Assembly (NCBI GenBank): GCA_002433595.1
Contig: DJIL01000001.1
Location: forward strand, 39,990-48,426
Origin: a bacterium UBP8_UBA6595
GTDB lineage: Bacteria; Margulisbacteria; Marinamargulisbacteria; UBA6595
DNA length: 8,437 nucleotides
Direction of reading: 5' to 3'
Shown here: piece after piece, positions 1-7,136 of the stretch
Layout of the letters: every line of letters begins with the position of its first letter
Numbering within the stretch: position 1 is the stretch's first letter
Program-made: the position numbers and the translations under genes
Notes under the pieces: generated by a model
The model's input: only the letters and a program-made list of their open reading frames with translations
Told to the model about the DNA's origin: nothing
The model's database searches: none

Positions 1-23
1 AAAGGTATACAAATTAAATCAAC

Positions 24-40
24 TATGATAAAACTATAAG
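24..40 (+). promoter_or_regulatory. Candidate -10 and Shine-Dalgarno-like bases before the oxygenase gene
   Basis: TATGAT at 24-29 matches the sigma70 -10 hexamer at five of six positions and would place the transcript start near 36, only about 5 nt before the GTG. The bases TAAGG directly abut the start, so that AAGGTGAT (38-45) resembles the anti-Shine-Dalgarno complement but overlaps the start codon itself. No convincing -35 is visible, and the window begins here, so the call is weak. Confidence 0.3.
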
Positions 41-835
41 GTGATTTTTAATTACGAAAAACTAAACAATTTAGCCACCCATGAGGCAAGCAAGTATCAA
101 GGTACGGAACCCTATCCGTATAGTCAATTCGACAACTTTGCAGAGCCGGAAGCGGCCAACGCAGCATTGGCTGCATTTCCATCGCCAGAATCTATAAGTT
201 TTTATAAATACGATAACCCACTAGAAAAAAAATTAGGTATGGACCGTTTATCGGCATTGCCCGGTCCAATTGTCTCTATTTTACAAGAACTAAATAGTGC
301 CCAATTTCTGAATTTTTTAGAAACACTCACCGGAATAGAGGGCCTCATTTCTGATCCATATTATCGAGGGGGTGGGATTCATCAATCTCAGCGTGGTGGA
401 AAGCTAGATATTCATATTGATTTTAATATTCATCCAAAACTAAACTTGCATCGACGATTAAACGGTATTTTATATTTAAATAAAGATTGGGAAGACGCCT
501 ATGGCGGTTTTTTTGATATTTGGGATGGGCATCAAGATGCCAATAACAAACATATTCTTAGTAAAAAAATGGCAAGTATAGCGCCTATATTCAACCGATT
601 TGTTTTGTTTAATACATCGGAGCGATCGTATCATGGGTTCCCCGACCCTATTCAATGCCCGGAAGATAGAACGCGGAAATCAATTGCTGTTTATTATTAT
701 ACAGCTGCAGAATCCACAGGTTCATTGAATGCTCACTCCACGACATTTATTGGTCGACCGGATGATCCCAAAGACACTGAGCTAGAAGCCCTTCGAGAAA
801 AACGCAATCGCGGTCGGCTTTCCAGCAATATATAA
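41..835 (+). CDS. 2-oxoglutarate/Fe(II)-dependent oxygenase, prolyl-4-hydroxylase-like
   Basis: The 264-residue protein looks like a soluble 2OG-Fe(II) oxygenase of the prolyl-4-hydroxylase-like superfamily. Such enzymes couple 2-oxoglutarate decarboxylation to substrate hydroxylation; the substrate here cannot be told. Visible iron ligands are the HxD pair H125/D127 in HIDFNIHP and a distal H198 in SYHGFPDP, followed by R212 (RKSIAVYYY), which fits the 2-oxoglutarate carboxylate-binding Arg. The segment NGILYLNKDW...GGFFDIWD (about 141-161) is the typical core strand region. The N-terminal 100 residues are helical and less recognisable. There is no signal peptide. The start is GTG: an in-frame TAA lies at 29-31 and no ATG occurs in frame until residue 67, so GTG41 (or ATT44) must be used. 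Codon use is a little more AT-rich than in the neighbours. It is convergent with der and seems to be a separate unit. Confidence 0.85.
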   Translation: MIFNYEKLNNLATHEASKYQGTEPYPYSQFDNFAEPEAANAALAAFPSPESISFYKYDNPLEKKLGMDRLSALPGPIVSILQELNSAQFLNFLETLTGIEGLISDPYYRGGGIHQSQRGGKLDIHIDFNIHPKLNLHRRLNGILYLNKDWEDAYGGFFDIWDGHQDANNKHILSKKMASIAPIFNRFVLFNTSERSYHGFPDPIQCPEDRTRKSIAVYYYTAAESTGSLNAHSTTFIGRPDDPKDTELEALREKRNRGRLSSNI

Positions 836-925
836 ACGTTTAATTATCTAGGCGTTTTATTAAGGACGCTACCCATCAGTGGCTGCGTTAAAAACAACCC
901 GTTAGCTTGAAGTCCTTTGCGCTTC
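836..925. other. Convergent intergenic gap with a weak hairpin
   Basis: This 90-bp gap separates the stops of the convergent oxygenase and der genes. It has an imperfect hairpin at about 866-888: ACGC pairs with GCGT, then CCA pairs with TGG around a TCAG loop. No T-tract follows on either strand, so it is not a clear intrinsic terminator. A second weak pairing, AAACG with CGTTT, lies near 835-858. Termination here is expected from the gene layout but is not shown by the sequence. Confidence 0.3.
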
Positions 926-2281
926 CTATTGGTCTCGAATCGAAACTTTGGATCGGTTTTTAAAAAACAATCGAATGGGTATACCTTCAAGATCAAAGGC
1001 CTCTCGAAACCGTTTCTCCAAAAATCGTTGGTATTGTGGCGATACCAATTGCTTATTGTTTACAAAAAATATAAAGGTTGGAGGACTTGCATTGACTTGT
1101 GTGGCATAGAAAATACGCAAGGGCTGCCCCGTTTTGGACGGCGGTTGGCTATGGTCAACGACTGAACGAATAAACTCATTGAGCCGTGCTGTTTGAATGC
1201 GTTGCTGACTCAATAGTGTTAATTCTGGAATTTTTGAAAAAATATTGTGATGATTATGGCCCAACTTTGCAGATCCAAAAATAAATGGGTAATACTGTAA
1301 CGCTGGCATTGCCCATCTCGCTTTTTTAATTAAGGCGCGACGATTGGCATCACTACGTTCCAGCAAATCCCACTTGTTTACAAAAATAATAATGGCCTTA
1401 GCAGACTCCATTGCCATACTTAATAAGCGCTTATCATGATCGGTTAAAAACGGGTCAGCCTCTAAAACCATGACAACAGCATCAACATCACTCATGGCTG
1501 ATGTAGAACGAACAACCGAATAATACTCAATATCATCTGTAATTTTTGATTTTCTTCGCATACCTGCCGTATCAACTAGCACAAATGATTGATCCTGAAA
1601 TTGAAAGGGTACACGAATAGAGTCTCGGGTAGTACCTGCCTTGTTATCAACCAATACTCGATCATCATTTAAAATAGTGTTTACTAACGATGACTTGCCC
1701 ACATTGGGCCGACCAATAAACGCAATACTGTGGCTGTCCACTGGGTCTTGCTCAATAGCCGTTTCTTCGTCTGAATATAATTGTGCACAAACGGCATCTA
1801 AGACATCAGCAAATCCAGTGCCATGCGCACCCGATACTGGATAAATACCCTCAAAGCCCAATCGGTAAAATTCTGGATACCCTTGGTGCACGCGGGTATC
1901 ATCAACTTTGTTCACCAATACATAGACCGGTCGTTTCACTTGGTGTAAATAACGTGCAATGAGCTGATCATGCGTTTGAATGCCGGCTTGATAGTCTACC
2001 ACAAATAAGATTGCGCTGGCCTGATCAATGGCGTGCTTAACCCTAGATTCAATCGCCGATTGCAAATAAATATCGCTGGAATTAGTCAAAAACACGCCCC
2101 CACTATCGACCAAAGTTATTGCATGCGATTGCCAGGATAACGGGTACATGGCAATATCGCGAGTAACACCCGCTTCATCCGATGTAATGGCGCGCTGCTT
2201 TTTTAGTAAGCGATTGATAATGGTCGATTTGCCTACATTTGGCCTCCCCATAATAAGGACTTGGGGGTCTCGTTTATGCAT
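926..2281 (-). CDS. der: Ribosome biogenesis GTPase Der (EngA)
   Basis: Der is an essential double-GTPase that acts in late assembly of the 50S ribosomal subunit. The 451-residue length is normal. The first G domain shows GRPNVGKS (12-19), AGVTRD (37-42), a switch II DSGG (59-62, normally DTGG) and NKVD (124-127). The second shows GRPNVGKSS (190-198), AGTTRD (215-220), DTAG (237-240) and NKWD (302-305). The C-terminal KH-like domain (about 355-445) includes the expected PTFIFFVNN strand. The protein is cytosolic. Its ATG overlaps the mrp stop by 8 nt (ATGCATAA) and no Shine-Dalgarno site precedes it, so translation is probably coupled to mrp. It is the last gene of the miaB-mrp-der operon and ends with TAG. 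Identification is firm from the tandem G motifs. Confidence 0.97.
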   Translation of the reverse strand: MHKRDPQVLIMGRPNVGKSTIINRLLKKQRAITSDEAGVTRDIAMYPLSWQSHAITLVDSGGVFLTNSSDIYLQSAIESRVKHAIDQASAILFVVDYQAGIQTHDQLIARYLHQVKRPVYVLVNKVDDTRVHQGYPEFYRLGFEGIYPVSGAHGTGFADVLDAVCAQLYSDEETAIEQDPVDSHSIAFIGRPNVGKSSLVNTILNDDRVLVDNKAGTTRDSIRVPFQFQDQSFVLVDTAGMRRKSKITDDIEYYSVVRSTSAMSDVDAVVMVLEADPFLTDHDKRLLSMAMESAKAIIIFVNKWDLLERSDANRRALIKKARWAMPALQYYPFIFGSAKLGHNHHNIFSKIPELTLLSQQRIQTARLNEFIRSVVDHSQPPSKTGQPLRIFYATQVNASPPTFIFFVNNKQLVSPQYQRFLEKRFREAFDLEGIPIRLFFKNRSKVSIRDQ

Positions 2282-3572
2282 AGGCTAACTCAACTAAAGC
2301 GGCATGTGGATACAATGACGCATGGTTATCCGACCACTGAACGCCAATGGCATATTGACCAACGGGTTGAATATCGACGGGCACAGCGTCTTCCTGAATG
2401 GCCAAACCGGCTTTCGATGTGCACAAAGCACACGAGCAGGCAAGCCGTAGCGCATTGATATCAATTTCGTGTGTTTGATCATGATGCGCGAGTGTTAACT
2501 GGTGGTTAGCATAGTGTAAGTGTGGAATTTTTTTATCTCCTTGTTTTTTTAAGTCTTCGACAAGCTGTTGCGTTATTGCATGAAATGCAGCGCTGATGAA
2601 GTGATCGGGGTACGCCAATACCATGGGGACTCCATGATCACACGCTGTTGTTAATACACGGTCTAGGGGCAATTCAATGGTGTTTGTAAACCCATACTGT
2701 TTTTCCAAATAATTTTTCGCTCCTTCGCCAAATGGATAGTGTCGCTTATCACAGTCATTGCATAGAAAATAACTCATATTTTCAATGACGCCAATAGTTG
2801 GGATATTTAACGAATCAAACATATGAATGCCTTTAATCACATCTACCAGGCTCAGGGCTTGGGGTGTTGTGACAATCATAGCCGCTGCAATGGGAATCAG
2901 TTGAGCCAATGTAATATGAATATCACCAGTGCCGGGCGGTAAATCTAAAATTAAATAATCCAGTGCTCCCCATTGCGTGCCGGTTAATAATTGTTGAATT
3001 AATCGACTAACCATCGGTCCACGCATGACGGCTGGCTCAGGTTCACTGGGATCTTGCGTATACGCAAACGACATTAATTTAACGTCTTGAAATACTTTGG
3101 GAATGAGTTGCTCGTCAATCATGCCGAGGGGCTCTGGGGGCAAATGAATTAACGTATCCAAGCTAGGTCCATAAATGTCCGCATCAAAAAAACCAACGGA
3201 ATACCCCTGTTTGGATAACGAAAATGCTAGATTTACTGCAACAGTTGACTTGCCCACTCCCCCTTTACAGCTCGATACCGCCACAATGGTTTTGACTTGA
3301 TCCACGCCTTGTTCTTGGTGTGGATGGGCCGACTGAGACCGTGGAATCAATCCGATATCCACACTGGATACCCAGTCCAACCCCGATATCAAAGCGGCTA
3401 TCTGTTGTTTGTATGCATGGCGCTCATTGTAGGCACTACCCCCTAAATCTAAGGAAAATGCAACGGCATCGCCTTTAACACTCAAATGCTTAACATACCC
3501 CAAACGCACCACATCGTGTTCCCCATGAAACACACTGGACAATTCGGCTAAAATCGCTTCTTTTTTATTCAT
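2274..3572 (-). CDS. Mrp/NBP35-family Fe-S carrier ATPase with C-terminal DUF971-like domain (HCF101-like)
   Basis: The 432-residue protein is an ApbC/Mrp-type P-loop ATPase, a family that binds and transfers iron-sulfur clusters in the cytosol. Residues about 1-78 form a MIP18 (DUF59)-like domain. The ATPase follows, with the deviant Walker A CKGGVGKST (102-110), FFDADIYGPS (128-137), DLPPGTGD (210-217) and a cluster-binding C271xxC274 in ENMSYFLCNDC. Bacterial Mrp usually stops near residue 350-370. Here an extra domain of about 80 residues (350-430) has LRLACSCALC (Cys 379, 381, 384) and PVGQYAIGVQWSDNHASLYP, which match the DUF971/GBBH-like domain. DUF59-Mrp-DUF971 is the architecture of plastid HCF101. 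The gene lies between miaB and der with 8-nt overlaps on both sides. Supplying clusters to MiaB is a reasonable inference. Confidence 0.93.
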   Translation of the reverse strand: MNKKEAILAELSSVFHGEHDVVRLGYVKHLSVKGDAVAFSLDLGGSAYNERHAYKQQIAALISGLDWVSSVDIGLIPRSQSAHPHQEQGVDQVKTIVAVSSCKGGVGKSTVAVNLAFSLSKQGYSVGFFDADIYGPSLDTLIHLPPEPLGMIDEQLIPKVFQDVKLMSFAYTQDPSEPEPAVMRGPMVSRLIQQLLTGTQWGALDYLILDLPPGTGDIHITLAQLIPIAAAMIVTTPQALSLVDVIKGIHMFDSLNIPTIGVIENMSYFLCNDCDKRHYPFGEGAKNYLEKQYGFTNTIELPLDRVLTTACDHGVPMVLAYPDHFISAAFHAITQQLVEDLKKQGDKKIPHLHYANHQLTLAHHDQTHEIDINALRLACSCALCTSKAGLAIQEDAVPVDIQPVGQYAIGVQWSDNHASLYPHAALVELAYA

Positions 3573-4905
3573 TTTTTACGGGCTTTCCATATAAAACTAA
3601 CGGCGTAGCACCGGTGACTTCAACGTCTACCCAATCCCCCACCGCTAGTGATTTTGATAATTCCTCCGGCACAATCACAATAGTGTCTGATTCATTTCTA
3701 CCTGCCATATCATTGCCTTTTTTAGTTGTGGCTTGATCCATTAAAATACGCTGGACTTGCCCCACTTGACTGAGCAGAATTTGGCTTCTATTTTCTTTTT
3801 GAATAACATTAAGCATTTGCAAGCGTTGATTTTTAATGGCCTTGGTCACATCATCGGGATACCGGCGGTTGGCCAACGTGTTTTCCCGGGGTGAATATTC
3901 AAAAATATAGGCTTTTTCAAACTTAGCCCGTCGGGTGACATCGGCAGTGTCTTCAAAAGCAGCGTCTGTTTCTCCGGGAAACCCGACAATAATATCCGTG
4001 CTGATGCTCACATTGGGAATAATGGCACGTGCGGTATCTAATAAACCTAAAAATTCTTCTTTGGTATACGGCCGGTTCATCTTTTTTAGAAGCTCAGTGT
4101 TTCCGGATTGCAAGGGCATATGCAGTTGATTGCAAATGTTGTCTCGCCCAGCAATCACATGCAGCAACTTTTCGGGAAAGTCTTTGGGGTGCGGGGATGT
4201 AAAGCGAATTCGTTTAATGCCAGGCACATCACTCACTTTTGCCATTAAATCGGCAAAATCATAGTGCTCATCGCGATACGAATTAACATTTTGGCCCAAT
4301 AGCGTAACTTGTTCATAACCCAGAGCAACCAGGCGTTCAACTTCCTCAACAATATTGGCTGCACTGCGGCTGCGTTCACGCCCACGGGTAAAGGGCACGA
4401 CACAAAATGAACAAAAGTTATTGCACCCTCGCATAATGGCCAACCAGGCATTAACCCCACTTTTCTGTGCAGGCATGACATCGGAATAGGTTTCAAACTC
4501 AGACAACGTAACATCAAAGGGCTTTTCTTTTGAGTCGTAACAATTGTCGATTAACGCAGGCAATTGTTTGTAACTATCGGGTCCAGCAATAAAATCAATG
4601 GTGAGTTTGGGGTCATTTAATAGAGTGGATTTGAAATTTGTCGCCATGCAGCCTAAAACCCCAATTTTAACGGATTGATTACGCTTGAGTTGCCGAATAG
4701 TATGAATTCGGTTGTAAACTTTTGTATTGGCATTTTCTCTAACCGAGCAGGTGTTTAGCATCACCACGGATGCGGCTTCTACGGTATTCACTAGGGTATG
4801 CCCGGCGTCACAGACAATCGACTCCACCAATTGCGTGTCATAGACATTCATTTGGCACCCGTATGTTTCAATATAAATCTGTTCTAATTTATTACTTTTT
4901 CCCAC
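3565..4905 (-). CDS. miaB: tRNA-2-methylthio-N6-dimethylallyladenosine synthase MiaB
   Basis: MiaB is a radical-SAM methylthiotransferase that converts i6A37 to ms2i6A37 in tRNAs reading UNN codons. All expected parts are present in 446 residues. The UPF0004 domain holds cluster ligands C17 (YGCQMN), C53 (NTCSVREN) and C86 (LGCMA). The radical-SAM motif is GCNNFCSFC (C161, C165, C168), followed by PFTRGRERSR. LHMPLQSG (261-268) and TDIIVGFPGET (303-313) follow, and a TRAM domain for RNA binding ends the protein (about 377-440). The start is GTG: the only in-frame codons back to a TAG are TGG TAT ACT ATA GCA, and the next ATG (residue 19) would lose Cys17. No Shine-Dalgarno site precedes it, and a good extended -10 sits 6 nt upstream, suggesting a leaderless transcript. 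It heads the miaB-mrp-der operon. Confidence 0.96.
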   Translation of the reverse strand: MGKSNKLEQIYIETYGCQMNVYDTQLVESIVCDAGHTLVNTVEAASVVMLNTCSVRENANTKVYNRIHTIRQLKRNQSVKIGVLGCMATNFKSTLLNDPKLTIDFIAGPDSYKQLPALIDNCYDSKEKPFDVTLSEFETYSDVMPAQKSGVNAWLAIMRGCNNFCSFCVVPFTRGRERSRSAANIVEEVERLVALGYEQVTLLGQNVNSYRDEHYDFADLMAKVSDVPGIKRIRFTSPHPKDFPEKLLHVIAGRDNICNQLHMPLQSGNTELLKKMNRPYTKEEFLGLLDTARAIIPNVSISTDIIVGFPGETDAAFEDTADVTRRAKFEKAYIFEYSPRENTLANRRYPDDVTKAIKNQRLQMLNVIQKENRSQILLSQVGQVQRILMDQATTKKGNDMAGRNESDTIVIVPEELSKSLAVGDWVDVEVTGATPLVLYGKPVKNE

Positions 4906-4911
4906 TGCTAT

Positions 4912-4920
4912 AGTATACCA
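4912..4920 (-). promoter_or_regulatory. Extended -10 promoter of the miaB operon, probably leaderless
   Basis: Read on the minus strand, the bases are TGG then TATACT, an extended -10 (TGn plus a hexamer with five of six consensus bases). Six bases (ATAGCA) separate it from GTG at 4905, which puts the expected +1 on the first base of the start codon. No clear -35 is seen: the expected place is a T-rich run, which fits an extended -10 promoter that needs no strong -35. Confidence 0.6.
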
Positions 4921-5055
4921 CTAAAAAAGACTTAAAAAAAACAGTTTAGAAATACTTCAGGGCTAACTGGCTGAGATTAAATCGCAAGATTCTGCGGGTT
5001 ACCCATTTAAGAGCATCCTCTCTTTATTATTTACAGGGTAAAATTCTTCTGCATT

Positions 5056-5076
5056 TATGCTAAACTATACATAATA
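5056..5076 (+). promoter_or_regulatory. Candidate -10 elements just before mnmA
   Basis: Three overlapping -10-like hexamers lie here: TATGCT (5056-5061), TAAACT preceded by TGC as an extended -10 (5058-5066), and TATACA (5066-5071). The predicted starts run from about 5068 to 5078, so any 5' leader is 0-9 nt. No Shine-Dalgarno sequence precedes ATG 5077. A TTTACA at 5030-5035 could serve as a -35 only with an overlong spacer. Which hexamer is used cannot be decided from sequence. Confidence 0.45.
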
Positions 5077-6144
5077 ATGAGCAAAAAATCAGTCATTGTA
5101 GGAATGAGTGGCGGTGTAGACTCATCCGTTTGTGCCGCTATTTTAAAATCACGCGGGTATCGGGTGATTGGCATGACCATGCAATTGCTGGATGATGCGC
5201 ATGCCTCACGCTGTTGCAATGTTAGCGATGTGACTGACGCCAAACGTGTCTGTGCCCAATTGGGTATTCCGCATTACACGCTTAATACCAAATCTTTATT
5301 TAAAGAATCTGTGATTGATCCATTTATCCGTAGCTATTTAAATGGCGAAACCCCCAATCCTTGTGTTAACTGCAATCGATTTATTAAATTTGATGCCTTG
5401 TTAGAAAAAGCCAATGCGCTTGGCATTGATTACGTCGCTACGGGGCATTACTGCAAAAAAACCTATTCGAACAAAACAAAAACCTATCGACTCAATCAAG
5501 CGGCCGATGCGCAAAAAGATCAAACGTATTTTTTGTACATGCTAAACCAAGCCACCCTCAGCCGTGTTTTGTTTCCATTGGGTGGCTACACCAAAGCCGA
5601 GATTCGACGCATCGCCCAAGACCATGGCCTAATTACTGCTAATAAAAAAGAAAGCCAGGATATTTGCTTCGTACAAAACTACAAACCGTTTGTTGAACAG
5701 CATAGTGATCCGGTGGATCGAAAGCCGGGGGTAATTGTGGATACTCAGGGGCGCTATTTGGGGGATCATAATGGCTTATACTTGTACACGGTTGGACAAC
5801 GTCGGGGGCTTAACCTGGGGACGGAAGTTCCGCATTATGTGATTCAATTGGATATAGATAATAATCGCGTTGTTGTAGACACTCAACCGGCGATGAGCAT
5901 TCGCACTGTTCCTATTCACACGGTTAGTTTTATTAATCCAAACGAACCCATTGCGTCTATGACGTATTGCATAAAAACTCGGTACCAGATGCCGCCTATT
6001 TTAGGCACTGTTCAGTCGTATGACCCGGCATTGTCAACGGCGAGTATTCAATTAAATACTCCGACACAGGCAACGGCTAATGGGCAGTCATTGGTGCTCT
6101 ATGACGCGCATCGTGTGGTGGGTGGCGGTATTATTGGCGCATGA
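5077..6144 (+). CDS. mnmA: tRNA-specific 2-thiouridylase MnmA
   Basis: MnmA activates U34 of tRNA Lys, Glu and Gln with ATP and replaces its 2-oxygen with sulfur from a persulfide. The PP-loop GMSGGVDSSV spans residues 9-18. The catalytic cysteines are C96 in NPCVNCN and C197 in SQDICFV. ATGHY (121-125) and the QKDQTYFLY segment (146-154) are also typical, and YTVGQRRGLNL (237-247) precedes the C-terminal beta-barrel. The 355-residue length is normal. The RCCNVSDVTDAKRVC segment (45-59) is the Cys-Cys variant seen in many Firmicutes, deltaproteobacteria and other phyla, rather than the acidic-loop form of E. coli. The ATG start is well supported because the PP-loop begins right after it. The stop overlaps the metX start by 4 nt (ATGA). 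It opens the mnmA-metX-metW-menA operon. Confidence 0.97.
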   Translation: MSKKSVIVGMSGGVDSSVCAAILKSRGYRVIGMTMQLLDDAHASRCCNVSDVTDAKRVCAQLGIPHYTLNTKSLFKESVIDPFIRSYLNGETPNPCVNCNRFIKFDALLEKANALGIDYVATGHYCKKTYSNKTKTYRLNQAADAQKDQTYFLYMLNQATLSRVLFPLGGYTKAEIRRIAQDHGLITANKKESQDICFVQNYKPFVEQHSDPVDRKPGVIVDTQGRYLGDHNGLYLYTVGQRRGLNLGTEVPHYVIQLDIDNNRVVVDTQPAMSIRTVPIHTVSFINPNEPIASMTYCIKTRYQMPPILGTVQSYDPALSTASIQLNTPTQATANGQSLVLYDAHRVVGGGIIGA

Positions 6145-7136
6145 AAGCCATTCAATGCTTTGAATCCGAGCCATTGGGTCTAGCTTCTGGGGAACTGTTG
6201 GGGAATATTACTGTAGCGTATGAAACATGGGGTGAATTAAATACCGAAAAAAGCAATGCTATTTTACTGTGTCATACACTCACCGCAGACAGCCATGCCG
6301 CTGGGGAAGACGGCTGGTGGGATGCGTATGTTGGCCCCAAAAAAGCCATTGATACCACCCAATACTATGTCATTTGCAGCAATGTGTTGGGCAGCTGCAA
6401 CGGCAGTACAGGCCCAACATCCGATGCCTTTCCCGTCATTACTATTGAGGACATGGTGGCTGTACAACACGCCTTGATTCAAGAACTTGGTATTCAGCAA
6501 TTAGCCGCTGTGATTGGTGGGTCTATGGGCGGTATGCAAGCCTTGACCTGGAGTTTGTCTTACCCGGATGCTGTACGCCAATGCATATCAATTGCGTGTA
6601 CCAGCCGGCTATCTACCCAAGCCCTTGCGTTTAACGCCATTGGCCGACAAGCCATTCTGAATCATCAACGCGATGGCTTAATTTTAGCCCGAATGCTGGG
6701 GCATACTACGTATTTATCGGATCATTTACTAGCCGATCGATTTGGCCGTGACCTTCAAGATAATAAAGCCGATTACAGTTATGCCTTTATGAATGATTTT
6801 AAAATCGAAAGTTACTTGCATTATCAAGGCACTAAGTTTAAAAATAAGTTTGATCCCTATAGTTATCAGTATTTGTCTAAAGCGATTAGTTATTTTGATC
6901 TTGAGCGCCAGTATGGAAATTTAAACGCAGCCTTCTCGCATGCAAGCGCTCAGTATTTTTTTATTGCTATTCGTTCGGATTGGCTGTATCCCCCTTCAGA
7001 AAGCAAGCGAATGGTTCAGGCACTTGTAGAACTGGGCAAGCCAGTTCGCTATGCTACTTTGCATTCGCCCTATGGCCACGATGGCTTTTTACTACCTAGT
7101 GAGCAGCTGAGCCACTTGCTTCGGAGTGCATTATGA
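6141..7136 (+). CDS. metX: Homoserine O-acyltransferase MetX, compact form
   Basis: This alpha/beta-hydrolase acylates homoserine, the first committed step of methionine synthesis. Whether acetyl-CoA or succinyl-CoA is used cannot be read safely from the sequence. The nucleophile elbow GGSMGGMQ gives Ser128; Asp280 (RSDWLYP) and His313 (YGHDGFL) complete the triad. AYETWGELN (26-34), GWWDAYVGP (58-66), GSTGP (88-92) and RMLGHTTYLSD (184-194) are family signatures. At 331 residues it is about 40-50 shorter than common MetX. The segment after GSTGP (usually NP.TG.PYG.DFP) and the loop after GRQAI (usually with PNW.GG.Y) are both missing or shortened, yet the catalytic residues remain. The ATG overlaps the mnmA stop (ATGA), and the stop overlaps metW. 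The metX-metW pair is a well-known arrangement. Confidence 0.94.
   Translation: MKAIQCFESEPLGLASGELLGNITVAYETWGELNTEKSNAILLCHTLTADSHAAGEDGWWDAYVGPKKAIDTTQYYVICSNVLGSCNGSTGPTSDAFPVITIEDMVAVQHALIQELGIQQLAAVIGGSMGGMQALTWSLSYPDAVRQCISIACTSRLSTQALAFNAIGRQAILNHQRDGLILARMLGHTTYLSDHLLADRFGRDLQDNKADYSYAFMNDFKIESYLHYQGTKFKNKFDPYSYQYLSKAISYFDLERQYGNLNAAFSHASAQYFFIAIRSDWLYPPSESKRMVQALVELGKPVRYATLHSPYGHDGFLLPSEQLSHLLRSAL

Larger units (their letters stand above)
4906..5076. promoter_or_regulatory. Divergent intergenic region between miaB and mnmA
   Basis: These 171 bp hold the promoters of both operons. The miaB side is A/T-tract rich on the coding strands. The middle (about 4960-5020) is less AT-rich and has short dyads: CGCA-AGATTC-TGCG (about 4983-4996), GGGTTACCC (4996-5004), and AAGAG/CTCTT around an ATGCTC-containing segment near 5009-5024. 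None forms a recognised riboswitch or tRNA. If both transcripts are leaderless, this middle stretch is untranscribed promoter-upstream DNA where a regulator could bind. Confidence 0.5.

Noticed and set aside
866..888. A hairpin between the convergent genes as an intrinsic terminator
   Set aside because: The stem is broken by an internal loop and no T-tract follows on either strand; kept only as a weak hairpin.
917..1165. An 82-codon plus-strand ORF opposite the end of der
   Set aside because: It lies almost wholly over the conserved C-terminal domain of Der and has no family features, so it is a shadow frame.
4966..5010. GGCTGAGA followed by GCGGGTTACCC, resembling the start of a TPP (thi-box) riboswitch
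   Set aside because: The second conserved part (CTGATCTGGATAATGCCAGCG-like) is missing, and the nearby promoters predict that this stretch is not in either mRNA.
4950..5060. A 37-codon open stretch on the plus strand between miaB and mnmA
   Set aside because: It has no start codon or ribosome site, matches no recognised family, and contains the mnmA promoter region at its end.
6264..6500. An antisense ORF of 78 codons within metX
   Set aside because: It is explained by the metX codon pattern read on the other strand; there is no ribosome site or recognisable protein.
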